Below, piece after piece: positions 1 through 5,225 of a stretch of DNA of 7,108 nucleotides (its first letter is position 1; every line of letters starts with the position of its first letter). The notes beneath the pieces were generated by a model, which ran no database searches, was not told the DNA's origin, and saw only the letters and a program-made list of their open reading frames with translations. Position numbers and translations under genes: made by a program. Source of the DNA: an uncultured Lachnospiraceae bacterium (lineage in GTDB: Bacteria > Bacillota_A > Clostridia > Lachnospirales > Lachnospiraceae); NCBI GenBank assembly GCA_902795985.1, contig CADBNG010000053.1:1-7108 (forward strand), read 5' to 3'.

Positions 1-1
1 A

Positions 2-373
2 AACGTCGGGTATTATCGTGAGGATGTTAAGTCGATCACGCTCCCGGGTATTGAAGGACGAAAGCAGATCGACGCGATCATGGCGAAGCTTCGTTCGGAA
101 CCGCCGAAAAAGGCAGGGGCTTATTCCGTTCTCCGTGTTAGGGATTACAAGGAAGGAACAATCACGGACTGCAGCACCGGCGCTTCGGTTCCCACCGGAC
201 TTCCGGCGGCGGACGTTCTTTATTACGATCTCGAAAAGGACGGATGGCTTGCGGTACGGCCTTCCGGAACGGAACCGAAGATCAAGCTGTACATCGGCAT
301 CTGCGAAGATTCTTCCGATAAAGCCGATCAGGCAATCCGTGACCTTAAATCGGAAGTAATGAACCTTATTTAG
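2..373 (+). CDS. pgcA: Phosphoglucomutase (alpha-phosphohexomutase family), C-terminal part, 5' truncated
   Basis: The reading frame is open from base 2 to TAG at 371-373, giving 123 visible residues; the start lies outside the window. The enzyme interconverts glucose-1-phosphate and glucose-6-phosphate in the cytoplasm, linking glycolysis to glycogen and cell-envelope sugar synthesis. The diagnostic feature is the phosphate-binding loop of domain 4, RPSGTEPK, encoded at 257-280 (visible residues 86-93) and followed by IKLYI. The preceding stretch with LPAADVLYY resembles the PgcA/PGM2-like branch more than GlmM. The visible part contains domain 4 and probably the end of domain 3; the catalytic serine and metal-binding loops are upstream and cannot be checked. 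An internal ATG at 80 is not the start, because homologous sequence continues upstream of it. The family assignment is firm. The glucose versus mannose preference is inferred, so the symbol is less certain. Confidence 0.92.
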   Translation, partial: NVGYYREDVKSITLPGIEGRKQIDAIMAKLRSEPPKKAGAYSVLRVRDYKEGTITDCSTGASVPTGLPAADVLYYDLEKDGWLAVRPSGTEPKIKLYIGICEDSSDKADQAIRDLKSEVMNLI

Positions 374-446
374 TGTTTATTATCGAAAAAAGACACAAAA
401 TATTCCGGTTTTTCCGGGGCTTTTGGTCGAAAAAGGGATTGTTTTG

Positions 447-475
447 TTGACAAACACCCGGTCAGCGTATAAAGT
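447..475 (+). promoter_or_regulatory. Sigma-A-type promoter for the hup operon
   Basis: A perfect -35 hexamer TTGACA lies at 447-452. The -10 is either TATAAA at 468-473 (15-bp spacer, 5 of 6 consensus matches) or TAAAGT at 470-475 (17-bp spacer, 4 of 6). The site lies in the only long intergenic gap of the window, about 45 bp upstream of the HU start. That is consistent with a short leader and high expression of HU. The location is well supported; the exact -10 is not resolved. Confidence 0.72.
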
Positions 476-502
476 ATATCTATCTGTTTTACTTTCATTT
501 TT

Positions 503-510
503 AAAGGAGA
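503..510 (+). promoter_or_regulatory. Strong ribosome binding site of hup
   Basis: AAAGGAGA at 503-510 sits 7 bases before ATG 518. It is the best Shine-Dalgarno sequence found at a gene start in the window. This fits an abundant nucleoid protein and contrasts with the next gene, rqcP, which has no recognisable site. Confidence 0.85.
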
Positions 511-517
511 TTTTGTA

Positions 518-787
518 ATGAAGAAAAAAGAATTACTCGCAGGAATCGCAAAAGAAGCCAACGTATCGGAAGCTGTTGCCGGAAAGGTTCTTGCGGCATT
601 TATTAAAGTGACCGAGGAAGCTCTGAAAAACGGCGAGAAAGTCCAGATCACCGGTTTCGGAACCTTTGAAGTAGCCGAGCGCGCTGCCCGTGAAGGCCGT
701 AACCCCGCTACCGGAGAAGCCATGACGATCGCTGCTTCCAAATCCCCGCGCTTCAAGGCCGGAAAGTCCTTCAAAGACGCGATCTGA
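518..787 (+). CDS. hup: DNA-binding protein HU
   Basis: This encodes an 89-residue histone-like protein, within the usual 90-residue size of HU. HU dimers bind and bend DNA with little sequence specificity, compacting the nucleoid and assisting replication and repair. Residues 1-45 form the helical dimerisation region (MKKKELL start, then two amphipathic helices). The family signature begins at GFGTF (46-50) and runs to the beta-arm tip with RNPATGE (61-67), whose proline at 63 is the DNA-intercalating residue. The basic C-terminus (PRFKAGKSFKD) is typical. The start is fixed by the strong AAAGGAGA site. It is the first gene of a transcription unit, with a promoter at 447-475 and rqcP beginning 6 bases after its stop. 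No anomalies were seen. Confidence 0.97.
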   Translation: MKKKELLAGIAKEANVSEAVAGKVLAAFIKVTEEALKNGEKVQITGFGTFEVAERAAREGRNPATGEAMTIAASKSPRFKAGKSFKDAI

Positions 788-793
788 TCTGCA

Positions 794-1033
794 ATGAGAC
801 TGGATAAATATCTGAAAGTTTCCCGGCTGATCCGCCGCCGTACTCTTGCGAACGAGGCCTGTGATGCAGGAAGGGTATTTCTGAATGACAAACCGGCCAG
901 GGCATCCGCCCCGGTGAAACCCGGTGATGTTATTGAAATACACTTCGGCAACCGGGATGTCCGCGCCGAAATTCTTTCGGTGAAAGAGACAGCGCTGAAG
1001 GAAGAAGCCGCCGAAATGTTCCGGTATTTATAA
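794..1033 (+). CDS. rqcP: RqcP (YabO), S4-domain ribosome-associated quality control factor
   Basis: This 79-residue protein consists almost entirely of an S4 RNA-binding domain (about residues 1-60). It has the family N-terminus MRLDKYLKVSRLIRRRTLA and the central KPGDVIEIHF strand, followed by an acidic/basic tail ending KEEAAEMFRYL. It resembles B. subtilis YabO/RqcP, which is related to Hsp15. In B. subtilis this protein binds stalled 50S-nascent chain-tRNA complexes and works with RqcH to add C-terminal alanine tails that target incomplete proteins for degradation. No Shine-Dalgarno sequence is visible before ATG 794 and the gap to hup is only 6 bases, so translation is probably coupled to HU. 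A hup-rqcP pair is common in Clostridia. The conserved neighbours yabP and yabQ are absent downstream. Hsp15-like heat-shock function is the alternative, but the length and context favour RqcP. Confidence 0.93.
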   Translation: MRLDKYLKVSRLIRRRTLANEACDAGRVFLNDKPARASAPVKPGDVIEIHFGNRDVRAEILSVKETALKEEAAEMFRYL

Positions 1034-1055
1034 TCTTTTTCGTATGGAGTAAACC

Positions 1056-1373
1056 ATGGCCGGCTCTGCGGGAACAGGAGTACGAAGACGCAAACCCCGC
1101 GCTGCGAGAAAAACAATGATGCTGATTCTTTTTGTCATCGCAGTGCTGTTTGTTACGCTTTGTATTCTTACCCTGAACCTTCGCGCAAAGGTGAAGGCCG
1201 GTACGGAAAGAGCCGCTCTGCTTCAGGAACAGATCCTGGAAGAGCAGAAACGGACGACCCAGATCGAGGACCTGGAAAGCTATATGAAGAGCGACGATTA
1301 TATCGAACAGGTCGCGAAAGACAAGCTGGGCATGGTCAAAGACGGAGAAATCATTTTCAAAGCTGCAGACTGA
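1056..1373 (+). CDS. divIC: DivIC/FtsB-family septum formation initiator, single-pass membrane protein
   Basis: This 105-residue bitopic protein has three parts: a short basic cytoplasmic N-terminus (residues 1-20, rich in Arg/Lys), one transmembrane helix at about 21-41 (MMLILFVIAVLF...), and an extracellular Glu/Gln/Leu-rich coiled coil at about 43-75. The C-terminal segment ends YIEQVAKDKLGMVKDGE, the hallmark of the FtsB/DivIC family. Family members pair with FtsL and DivIB/FtsQ to activate septal wall synthesis at the divisome. GGAG at 1046-1049, 6 bases before ATG 1056, supports the start. The gene follows rqcP by 22 bases and ends 5 bases before an intrinsic terminator, so it closes the hup transcription unit. 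The position is that of divIC in Bacillota. FtsL is the main alternative by topology, but it lacks this C-terminal motif. Confidence 0.9.
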   Translation: MAGSAGTGVRRRKPRAARKTMMLILFVIAVLFVTLCILTLNLRAKVKAGTERAALLQEQILEEQKRTTQIEDLESYMKSDDYIEQVAKDKLGMVKDGEIIFKAAD

Positions 1374-1378
1374 CAGAC

Positions 1379-1402
1379 GGGGCGGTTTTTACCGCCCCTT
1401 TT
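1379..1402 (+). terminator. Intrinsic terminator after divIC
   Basis: An 8-bp perfect stem, GGGGCGGT (1379-1386) pairing with ACCGCCCC (1391-1398), closes a TTTT loop and is followed by TTTT (1399-1402). It begins 5 bases after the divIC stop at 1371-1373. The stem is very GC-rich, but the T-run is short (four, then G), so termination may be partial. It separates the hup-rqcP-divIC unit from tilS. No clear promoter for tilS was found downstream, so some read-through is likely. Confidence 0.8.
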
Positions 1403-1409
1403 GTATGAC

Positions 1410-1424
1410 CGGGACCCGGTCCCG
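1410..1424 (+). repeat. Short inverted repeat between the terminator and the tilS start
   Basis: CGGGACC and GGTCCCG form a perfect 7-bp dyad around a single central C (1417). As RNA it would fold with about a 5-bp stem and 5-base loop. It is followed by a pyrimidine tract TTTCCTTTT (1425-1433) directly before ATG 1434. It could be a second, weaker terminator, an mRNA hairpin covering the tilS initiation region, or a protein-binding dyad. The symmetry is seen directly; its function is unknown. Confidence 0.5.
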
Positions 1425-1433
1425 TTTCCTTTT

Positions 1434-2834
1434 ATGCTTGCTGTATTGGAACAATTTATCCTTGAACACCGCCTTGTTGAACGGGGGGATATTGTCTGCG
1501 CCGGCCTTTCCGGAGGCGCGGATTCCGTCTGCATGGTACGGCTTCTTCATGCCCTTCAGGAAAAGCTGGGCTTTGAACTGCGCGCTTTTCACGTGGACCA
1601 CCATCTCCGGGGAAGCGAAAGTACCGGAGATCATATGTTTGTCCGGCAACTTTGCAGGGAACTGGAAGTCCCTTTGACGGTTTATGAACATCCGGTATCG
1701 GAAATCGCCGCGCAGTGGCGGAAGGGGCTGGAGGAAACCGGCCGGATCCTGCGCCGGCAGGACGCGGAGCGGTGCCTGGAAGACGGATGCAGCAAAATCG
1801 CGCTGGCTCATCACCGGAATGACCGTGCGGAGACCCTCCTGTTTAATCTGGCCCGCGGCTGCTCGATTCGCGGCCTGACGGGGATCCGGCCGGTAAACGG
1901 ACCGGTTATTCACCCTTTATTATGTTTCAAAAAAGAAGAGATTCTGGAATGGATGACATCAGGCGGATATGATTTCCGGGAAGATGCCTCCAATCGGGAT
2001 ACCGTTTATACGAGAAATTATATCCGGGAGCATGTGATTCCGGACCTGGAAGACCATGTAAACAGGGAAACGGTTCTTCATTTCACACAGCTGGCGGAAG
2101 ACGCGGAGCATCTGTTGATCCTTTTAGAGAAAGAGTGCGGCAGACTGGAGAAAGAACATGTTCTGACTGAACCGGGTCAGATTACGATCCGGGATTCCCT
2201 CCTTTCCGAAGATTCCTATCTTGTCCGGTCTGTCCTTCTGCGCTGCCTCGGGCTTCTTTCCGGCCGCAGCAAGGACCTGCAGAGAATTCATGCAGATGAT
2301 CTTGTATCGCTGTTTCACAGTCCTGAAGGAGCCCGGCTTAGTCTTCCGTATGGAATCACTGCGGAGCGATTCTCCGGAAGCGTACGGCTTCACAGTCCGG
2401 ACCATTTTCAGGAAATGAAATTAAAAAACGACAGTTTCGCAGAGGCTGTCATTCCGCTGATCCCCGGGACCAGCCAGTCGGCGGGCGGATACCGGATTCG
2501 TTCGGAGTGGATATCGGATCCGCTGCCTTTGATTCGCGAAAAAAATCCATATACGAAATGTTTCGATTATGATATTATAAACAAAGACTGCGTTTTCAGA
2601 ACGCGACGGCCGGGAGACCGCATGGTTATAGACGCGAAAGGCCATACCCGAAAGCTGAAGGATTATATGATCGGTCAGAAGATTCCGCGGTTGGAGCGCG
2701 ATACGATCCTTCTGATGGCTTCCGGCAACCGTGTGCACTGGGTCATCGGCGGGCGGATCAGTGAAGACGCGAAAGTAACAGATAAAACGAAAAGAATTCT
2801 GGCGGTCACCGCAATCAGAGAGAATTATGAGTGA
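1434..2834 (+). CDS. tilS: tRNA(Ile)-lysidine synthetase TilS
   Basis: The product is 466 residues from ATG 1434, the usual length for a full TilS. The enzyme uses ATP and lysine to convert C34 of the AUA-reading tRNA-Ile to lysidine, switching it from Met to Ile identity; it is essential in most bacteria. The N-terminal PP-loop ATPase domain shows SGGADS at residues 26-31. Further on are FHVDHHLRG and the second signature HHRNDRAET...RG...GLTGI (canonically H-x-x-D-D). The C-terminal TilS domain includes TRRPGDRM and KLKDYMIGQKIPRLERD. The frame extends upstream to the divIC stop, and a TTG at 1401 is possible. That TTG lies in the terminator T-run, however, and homologous sequence begins right at ATG 1434, so ATG is preferred. 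Neither start has a Shine-Dalgarno sequence. The gene overlaps hpt by 8 bases. The assignment is firm; the start is probable. Confidence 0.95.
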   Translation: MLAVLEQFILEHRLVERGDIVCAGLSGGADSVCMVRLLHALQEKLGFELRAFHVDHHLRGSESTGDHMFVRQLCRELEVPLTVYEHPVSEIAAQWRKGLEETGRILRRQDAERCLEDGCSKIALAHHRNDRAETLLFNLARGCSIRGLTGIRPVNGPVIHPLLCFKKEEILEWMTSGGYDFREDASNRDTVYTRNYIREHVIPDLEDHVNRETVLHFTQLAEDAEHLLILLEKECGRLEKEHVLTEPGQITIRDSLLSEDSYLVRSVLLRCLGLLSGRSKDLQRIHADDLVSLFHSPEGARLSLPYGITAERFSGSVRLHSPDHFQEMKLKNDSFAEAVIPLIPGTSQSAGGYRIRSEWISDPLPLIREKNPYTKCFDYDIINKDCVFRTRRPGDRMVIDAKGHTRKLKDYMIGQKIPRLERDTILLMASGNRVHWVIGGRISEDAKVTDKTKRILAVTAIRENYE

Positions 2835-3369
2835 ACTGAATTATCACATTGAAGAAATGATCCCGGAGCAGAAGGTCAAAGAGCGGATTCACGAGCTTGG
2901 CGAACAGATCAGCCGGGATTATGCCGGCCGGAATATCCGGCTGATTTGCGTGCTGAAGGGCGGCGTTTATTTCCTGTGCGAGTTATCCCAGCATATCACC
3001 GTTCCGGTTTCTCTGGACTTTATGTCCGTTTCCAGTTACGGTTCCGGCACCGAATCCTCCGGAACAGTAAAAATTGTGAAGGATCTGGACGAGTCCATCG
3101 CCGGAAGCGACGTCCTTATTGTAGAGGACATTATTGATTCCGGCCGGACCCTGGTACACCTGATGGAAATCCTGAAGGTCCGTCAGCCGGCCAGCCTTCG
3201 CCTTGTGGCGCTGCTGGATAAGCCGGACCGCCGGGTCAGTGAAGTATCCGTAGATTATGTCGGGTTTACCGTTCCGGACCGGTTCGTTGTCGGATACGGA
3301 CTGGATTATGACCAGAGATACAGGAATCTGCCGTACATCGGCGCAGTAGTATTTGACGAAGGAAGGTAA
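2827..3369 (+). CDS. hpt: Hypoxanthine (guanine) phosphoribosyltransferase
   Basis: This 180-residue cytoplasmic purine-salvage enzyme transfers phosphoribose from PRPP to hypoxanthine (and usually guanine), yielding IMP or GMP. Visible family motifs are VLKGG (residues 42-46), the flexible catalytic loop with SSYGSGTESSG (69-79), and the PRPP loop VLIVEDIIDSGRTL (96-109) with the acidic pair E100-D101. The base-binding region follows with DKPDRR (131-136), then VDYVGFTVPDRFVVGYGLDY and the terminal YRNLPYIG. The ATG at 2827 lies within the last codons of tilS (8-base overlap) and has only a weak purine-rich stretch (about 2817-2824) before it, which suggests translational coupling. The tilS-hpt-ftsH order is conserved across Bacillota, which favours Hpt over xanthine phosphoribosyltransferase. 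No key residue is missing. Confidence 0.97.
   Translation: MSELNYHIEEMIPEQKVKERIHELGEQISRDYAGRNIRLICVLKGGVYFLCELSQHITVPVSLDFMSVSSYGSGTESSGTVKIVKDLDESIAGSDVLIVEDIIDSGRTLVHLMEILKVRQPASLRLVALLDKPDRRVSEVSVDYVGFTVPDRFVVGYGLDYDQRYRNLPYIGAVVFDEGR
3359..3366 (+). promoter_or_regulatory. Ribosome binding site that sets the ftsH start
   Basis: AAGGAAGG at 3359-3366 lies within the last codons of hpt and 7 bases before GTG 3374. This spacing supports GTG 3374 rather than the upstream in-frame TTG at 3353, which has no such site. The hpt stop (3367-3369) falls between the site and the GTG, a typical coupled junction. Confidence 0.75.
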
Positions 3370-3373
3370 AAGA

Positions 3374-5221
3374 GTGCAAAGGCAGAACAGAGGCTGGCTC
3401 ATCTACATTGTTTTTCTGATCCTGATCGTTGCGGCGTTCTCTTATTTTTCCAGAAACAGCACTTCGATCACCAGCGTTTCCAATACGAATTATGAAACGA
3501 TACTGGATTCCGGAAGCATCAGTTCCGCGGTGATCTTCCAGAATTCGGAAGTTCCCACCGGCCGGGTCAGCTATACTACTTCGGAAGGCGCCTTCAGTGT
3601 GAACGTCACGGACGTAGGCGCGGCGGAACAGCAGTTAAAAGACCGCAATATATCCTATACGGTAAAGGATATTTCAAATAACGATTTTATCTGGAACGTG
3701 GTCCTTCCCATTCTGTTCTTTGCGGTTCTTCTGTTTGTAATGTTCACCTTTATCCGGCGGAACAACGGGGCCAATTCCGCAAATGCCCGCATGATGGATT
3801 TCGGACGCAGCAGCGCAAAGATGTCCACAGCGGACCAGCAGAAGACCCGGTTCCGTGACGTGGCCGGCCTGGACGAGGAAAAGGAAGAACTGGAAGAGAT
3901 TGTGGATTTCCTCAGGGATCCGGAAAAATACACAACGCTCGGTGCGCGTATTCCCAAGGGCGTGCTGCTGGTCGGCTCCCCCGGTACCGGTAAAACCCTG
4001 ATTGCCAAAGCGGTTGCCGGTGAAGCCGGAGTGCCGTTTTTCTCCATTTCCGGCTCGGATTTCGTTGAAATGTTCGTGGGCGTCGGCGCTTCCCGTGTAC
4101 GTGATTTGTTTGAGAACGCGAAAAAGAACCGTCCCTGCATCGTTTTTATCGATGAAATTGACGCGGTTGCCCGCAAACGCGGCAGCGGCATGGGCGGCGG
4201 TCATGATGAACGGGAGCAGACCCTGAACCAGCTTCTGGTGGAAATGGACGGTTTCGGAACCAATGAAGGCATCATTGTGATGGCGGCCACCAACCGCCCG
4301 GACATCCTGGATCCAGCAATTCGCCGGCCGGGCCGTTTCGACCGTACGATTACAGTGGGACTTCCGGACGTAAAGGGCAGAGAGGCGATTCTGAAGGTTC
4401 ATGCAAAGGATAAACCCCTGGCGGAGGACGTGGATCTCCACCAGATCGCGCAGACGACCGCCGGTTTTTCCGGTGCGGACCTTGAGAACCTTCTGAATGA
4501 AGCGGCGATCCGCGCGGCTTCCGAGAACCGCCGGTTCATAGTCCAGGACGATATCCGCGCTTCCTTCCTGAAGATCGGTGTCGGCAAGGAAAAGAAGAGC
4601 AAGGTCATTTCGGATCGGGAGAAGCAGATTACGGCGGTTCATGAGGCAGGACATGCGATCCTGTTCCACGTCCTTCCGAATATGGATCCGGTCTATACGA
4701 TCTCCATAGTACCCACGGGAATGGGAGCGGCCGGTTATACCATGCCCCTGCCGGAAAAAGACAACATGTTTCAGACAAAAGGAATGATGATTGAACGGAT
4801 CATTGTGGGACTTGGCGGCCGCGTAGCGGAGGAAATGCGTTTTGACGATATAACAACCGGTGCTTCCCAGGATATCCGTCAGTGTACCGCGATCGCCCGG
4901 GCTATGGTTACCCGCTTCGGCATGTCCGAATCCGTAGGACTGATTTCCTATGACGATCAGGAAGAGGTCTTCATCGGAAGAGACTGGGGACATACCCGCA
5001 ATTACAGCGACCAGACGGCCGCGCGTATCGATAACGAAGTGGAACGGATCATTAAGGAATGTCACGAACATGCCCGCCGGATTATTGGGGAGCATGAGGC
5101 GGTTCTGGACGAGACGGCGCGTCAGCTGATTGAGAAGGAACGGCTTTCACGCGGGGAATTTGAAAAGATCTTCATTGATTTAGAAGGAGAAGGAGCGGTA
5201 AAGGCCGCCCCGGAAGTTTAA
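3374..5221 (+). CDS. ftsH: ATP-dependent zinc metalloprotease FtsH
   Basis: The product is 615 residues from GTG 3374. This membrane-anchored AAA+ protease forms hexamers that extract and degrade misfolded membrane proteins and regulatory substrates. From the N-terminus there is TM1 (about 8-25), an extracellular domain (about 26-104) and TM2 (about 105-127). The AAA module has Walker A GSPGTGKT (201-208), the aromatic pore loop MFVGVGA (starting near 233), Walker B VFIDEID with D260-E261, and the second region of homology [20 protein letters not shown] with probable arginine fingers R318 and R321. The M41 peptidase domain carries the zinc site HEAGH (423-427) and the third ligand D500 in SQDIRQ. 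The C-terminal tail is short. Length and domains match a complete, active FtsH. Walker A has Ser where most FtsH have Pro (GPPGTGKT), which the GxxGxGKT rule permits. It sits 4 bases after hpt and 4 bases before the GH13 gene. Confidence 0.98.
   Translation: MQRQNRGWLIYIVFLILIVAAFSYFSRNSTSITSVSNTNYETILDSGSISSAVIFQNSEVPTGRVSYTTSEGAFSVNVTDVGAAEQQLKDRNISYTVKDISNNDFIWNVVLPILFFAVLLFVMFTFIRRNNGANSANARMMDFGRSSAKMSTADQQKTRFRDVAGLDEEKEELEEIVDFLRDPEKYTTLGARIPKGVLLVGSPGTGKTLIAKAVAGEAGVPFFSISGSDFVEMFVGVGASRVRDLFENAKKNRPCIVFIDEIDAVARKRGSGMGGGHDEREQTLNQLLVEMDGFGTNEGIIVMAATNRPDILDPAIRRPGRFDRTITVGLPDVKGREAILKVHAKDKPLAEDVDLHQIAQTTAGFSGADLENLLNEAAIRAASENRRFIVQDDIRASFLKIGVGKEKKSKVISDREKQITAVHEAGHAILFHVLPNMDPVYTISIVPTGMGAAGYTMPLPEKDNMFQTKGMMIERIIVGLGGRVAEEMRFDDITTGASQDIRQCTAIARAMVTRFGMSESVGLISYDDQEEVFIGRDWGHTRNYSDQTAARIDNEVERIIKECHEHARRIIGEHEAVLDETARQLIEKERLSRGEFEKIFIDLEGEGAVKAAPEV
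5212..5216 (+). promoter_or_regulatory. Putative ribosome binding site of the GH13 gene
   Basis: GGAAG at 5212-5216, inside the last codons of ftsH, is 9 bases before TTG 5226. It is modest, but it is the only purine-rich site properly placed for this start. It supports the view that the GH13 gene is translated as part of the ftsH operon. Confidence 0.5.
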
Positions 5222-5225
5222 GAAT

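Noticed and set aside
80..373. A separate small gene starting at ATG 80
   Set aside because: The frame continues upstream to the window edge with phosphoglucomutase-like sequence, and no ribosome binding site precedes this ATG; it is an internal methionine of a truncated gene.
404..435. Possible terminator for the phosphoglucomutase gene (CCGG-TTTTT-CCGG followed by TTTT)
   Set aside because: The stem is only 4 bp of self-complementary CCGG, the flanks do not extend it, and the T-run is separated from it. I see no convincing terminator before the hup promoter.
383..435. Repeated TCGAAAAA-type words upstream of the hup promoter, possible operator repeats
   Set aside because: The shared core is only 8-9 bases of A-rich sequence in an AT-rich gap, which is expected by chance.
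370..1116. Antisense open frame of 248 codons opposite hup, rqcP and the start of divIC
   Set aside because: It spans three well-supported genes and the hup promoter on the other strand, with a low-complexity Ser/Ala/Arg translation and no family resemblance.
1401..1403. TTG 1401 as the tilS start
   Set aside because: It lies at the end of the terminator T-run and adds eleven residues (YDRDPVPFPF after the initiator) that do not look like a TilS N-terminus. ATG 1434 gives a normal-length protein.
3674..5095. Long antisense open frame (473 codons) opposite ftsH
   Set aside because: It lies wholly opposite a gene with every FtsH motif intact. Its translation has no recognisable domain, and long antisense frames commonly arise from codon bias opposite conserved genes.
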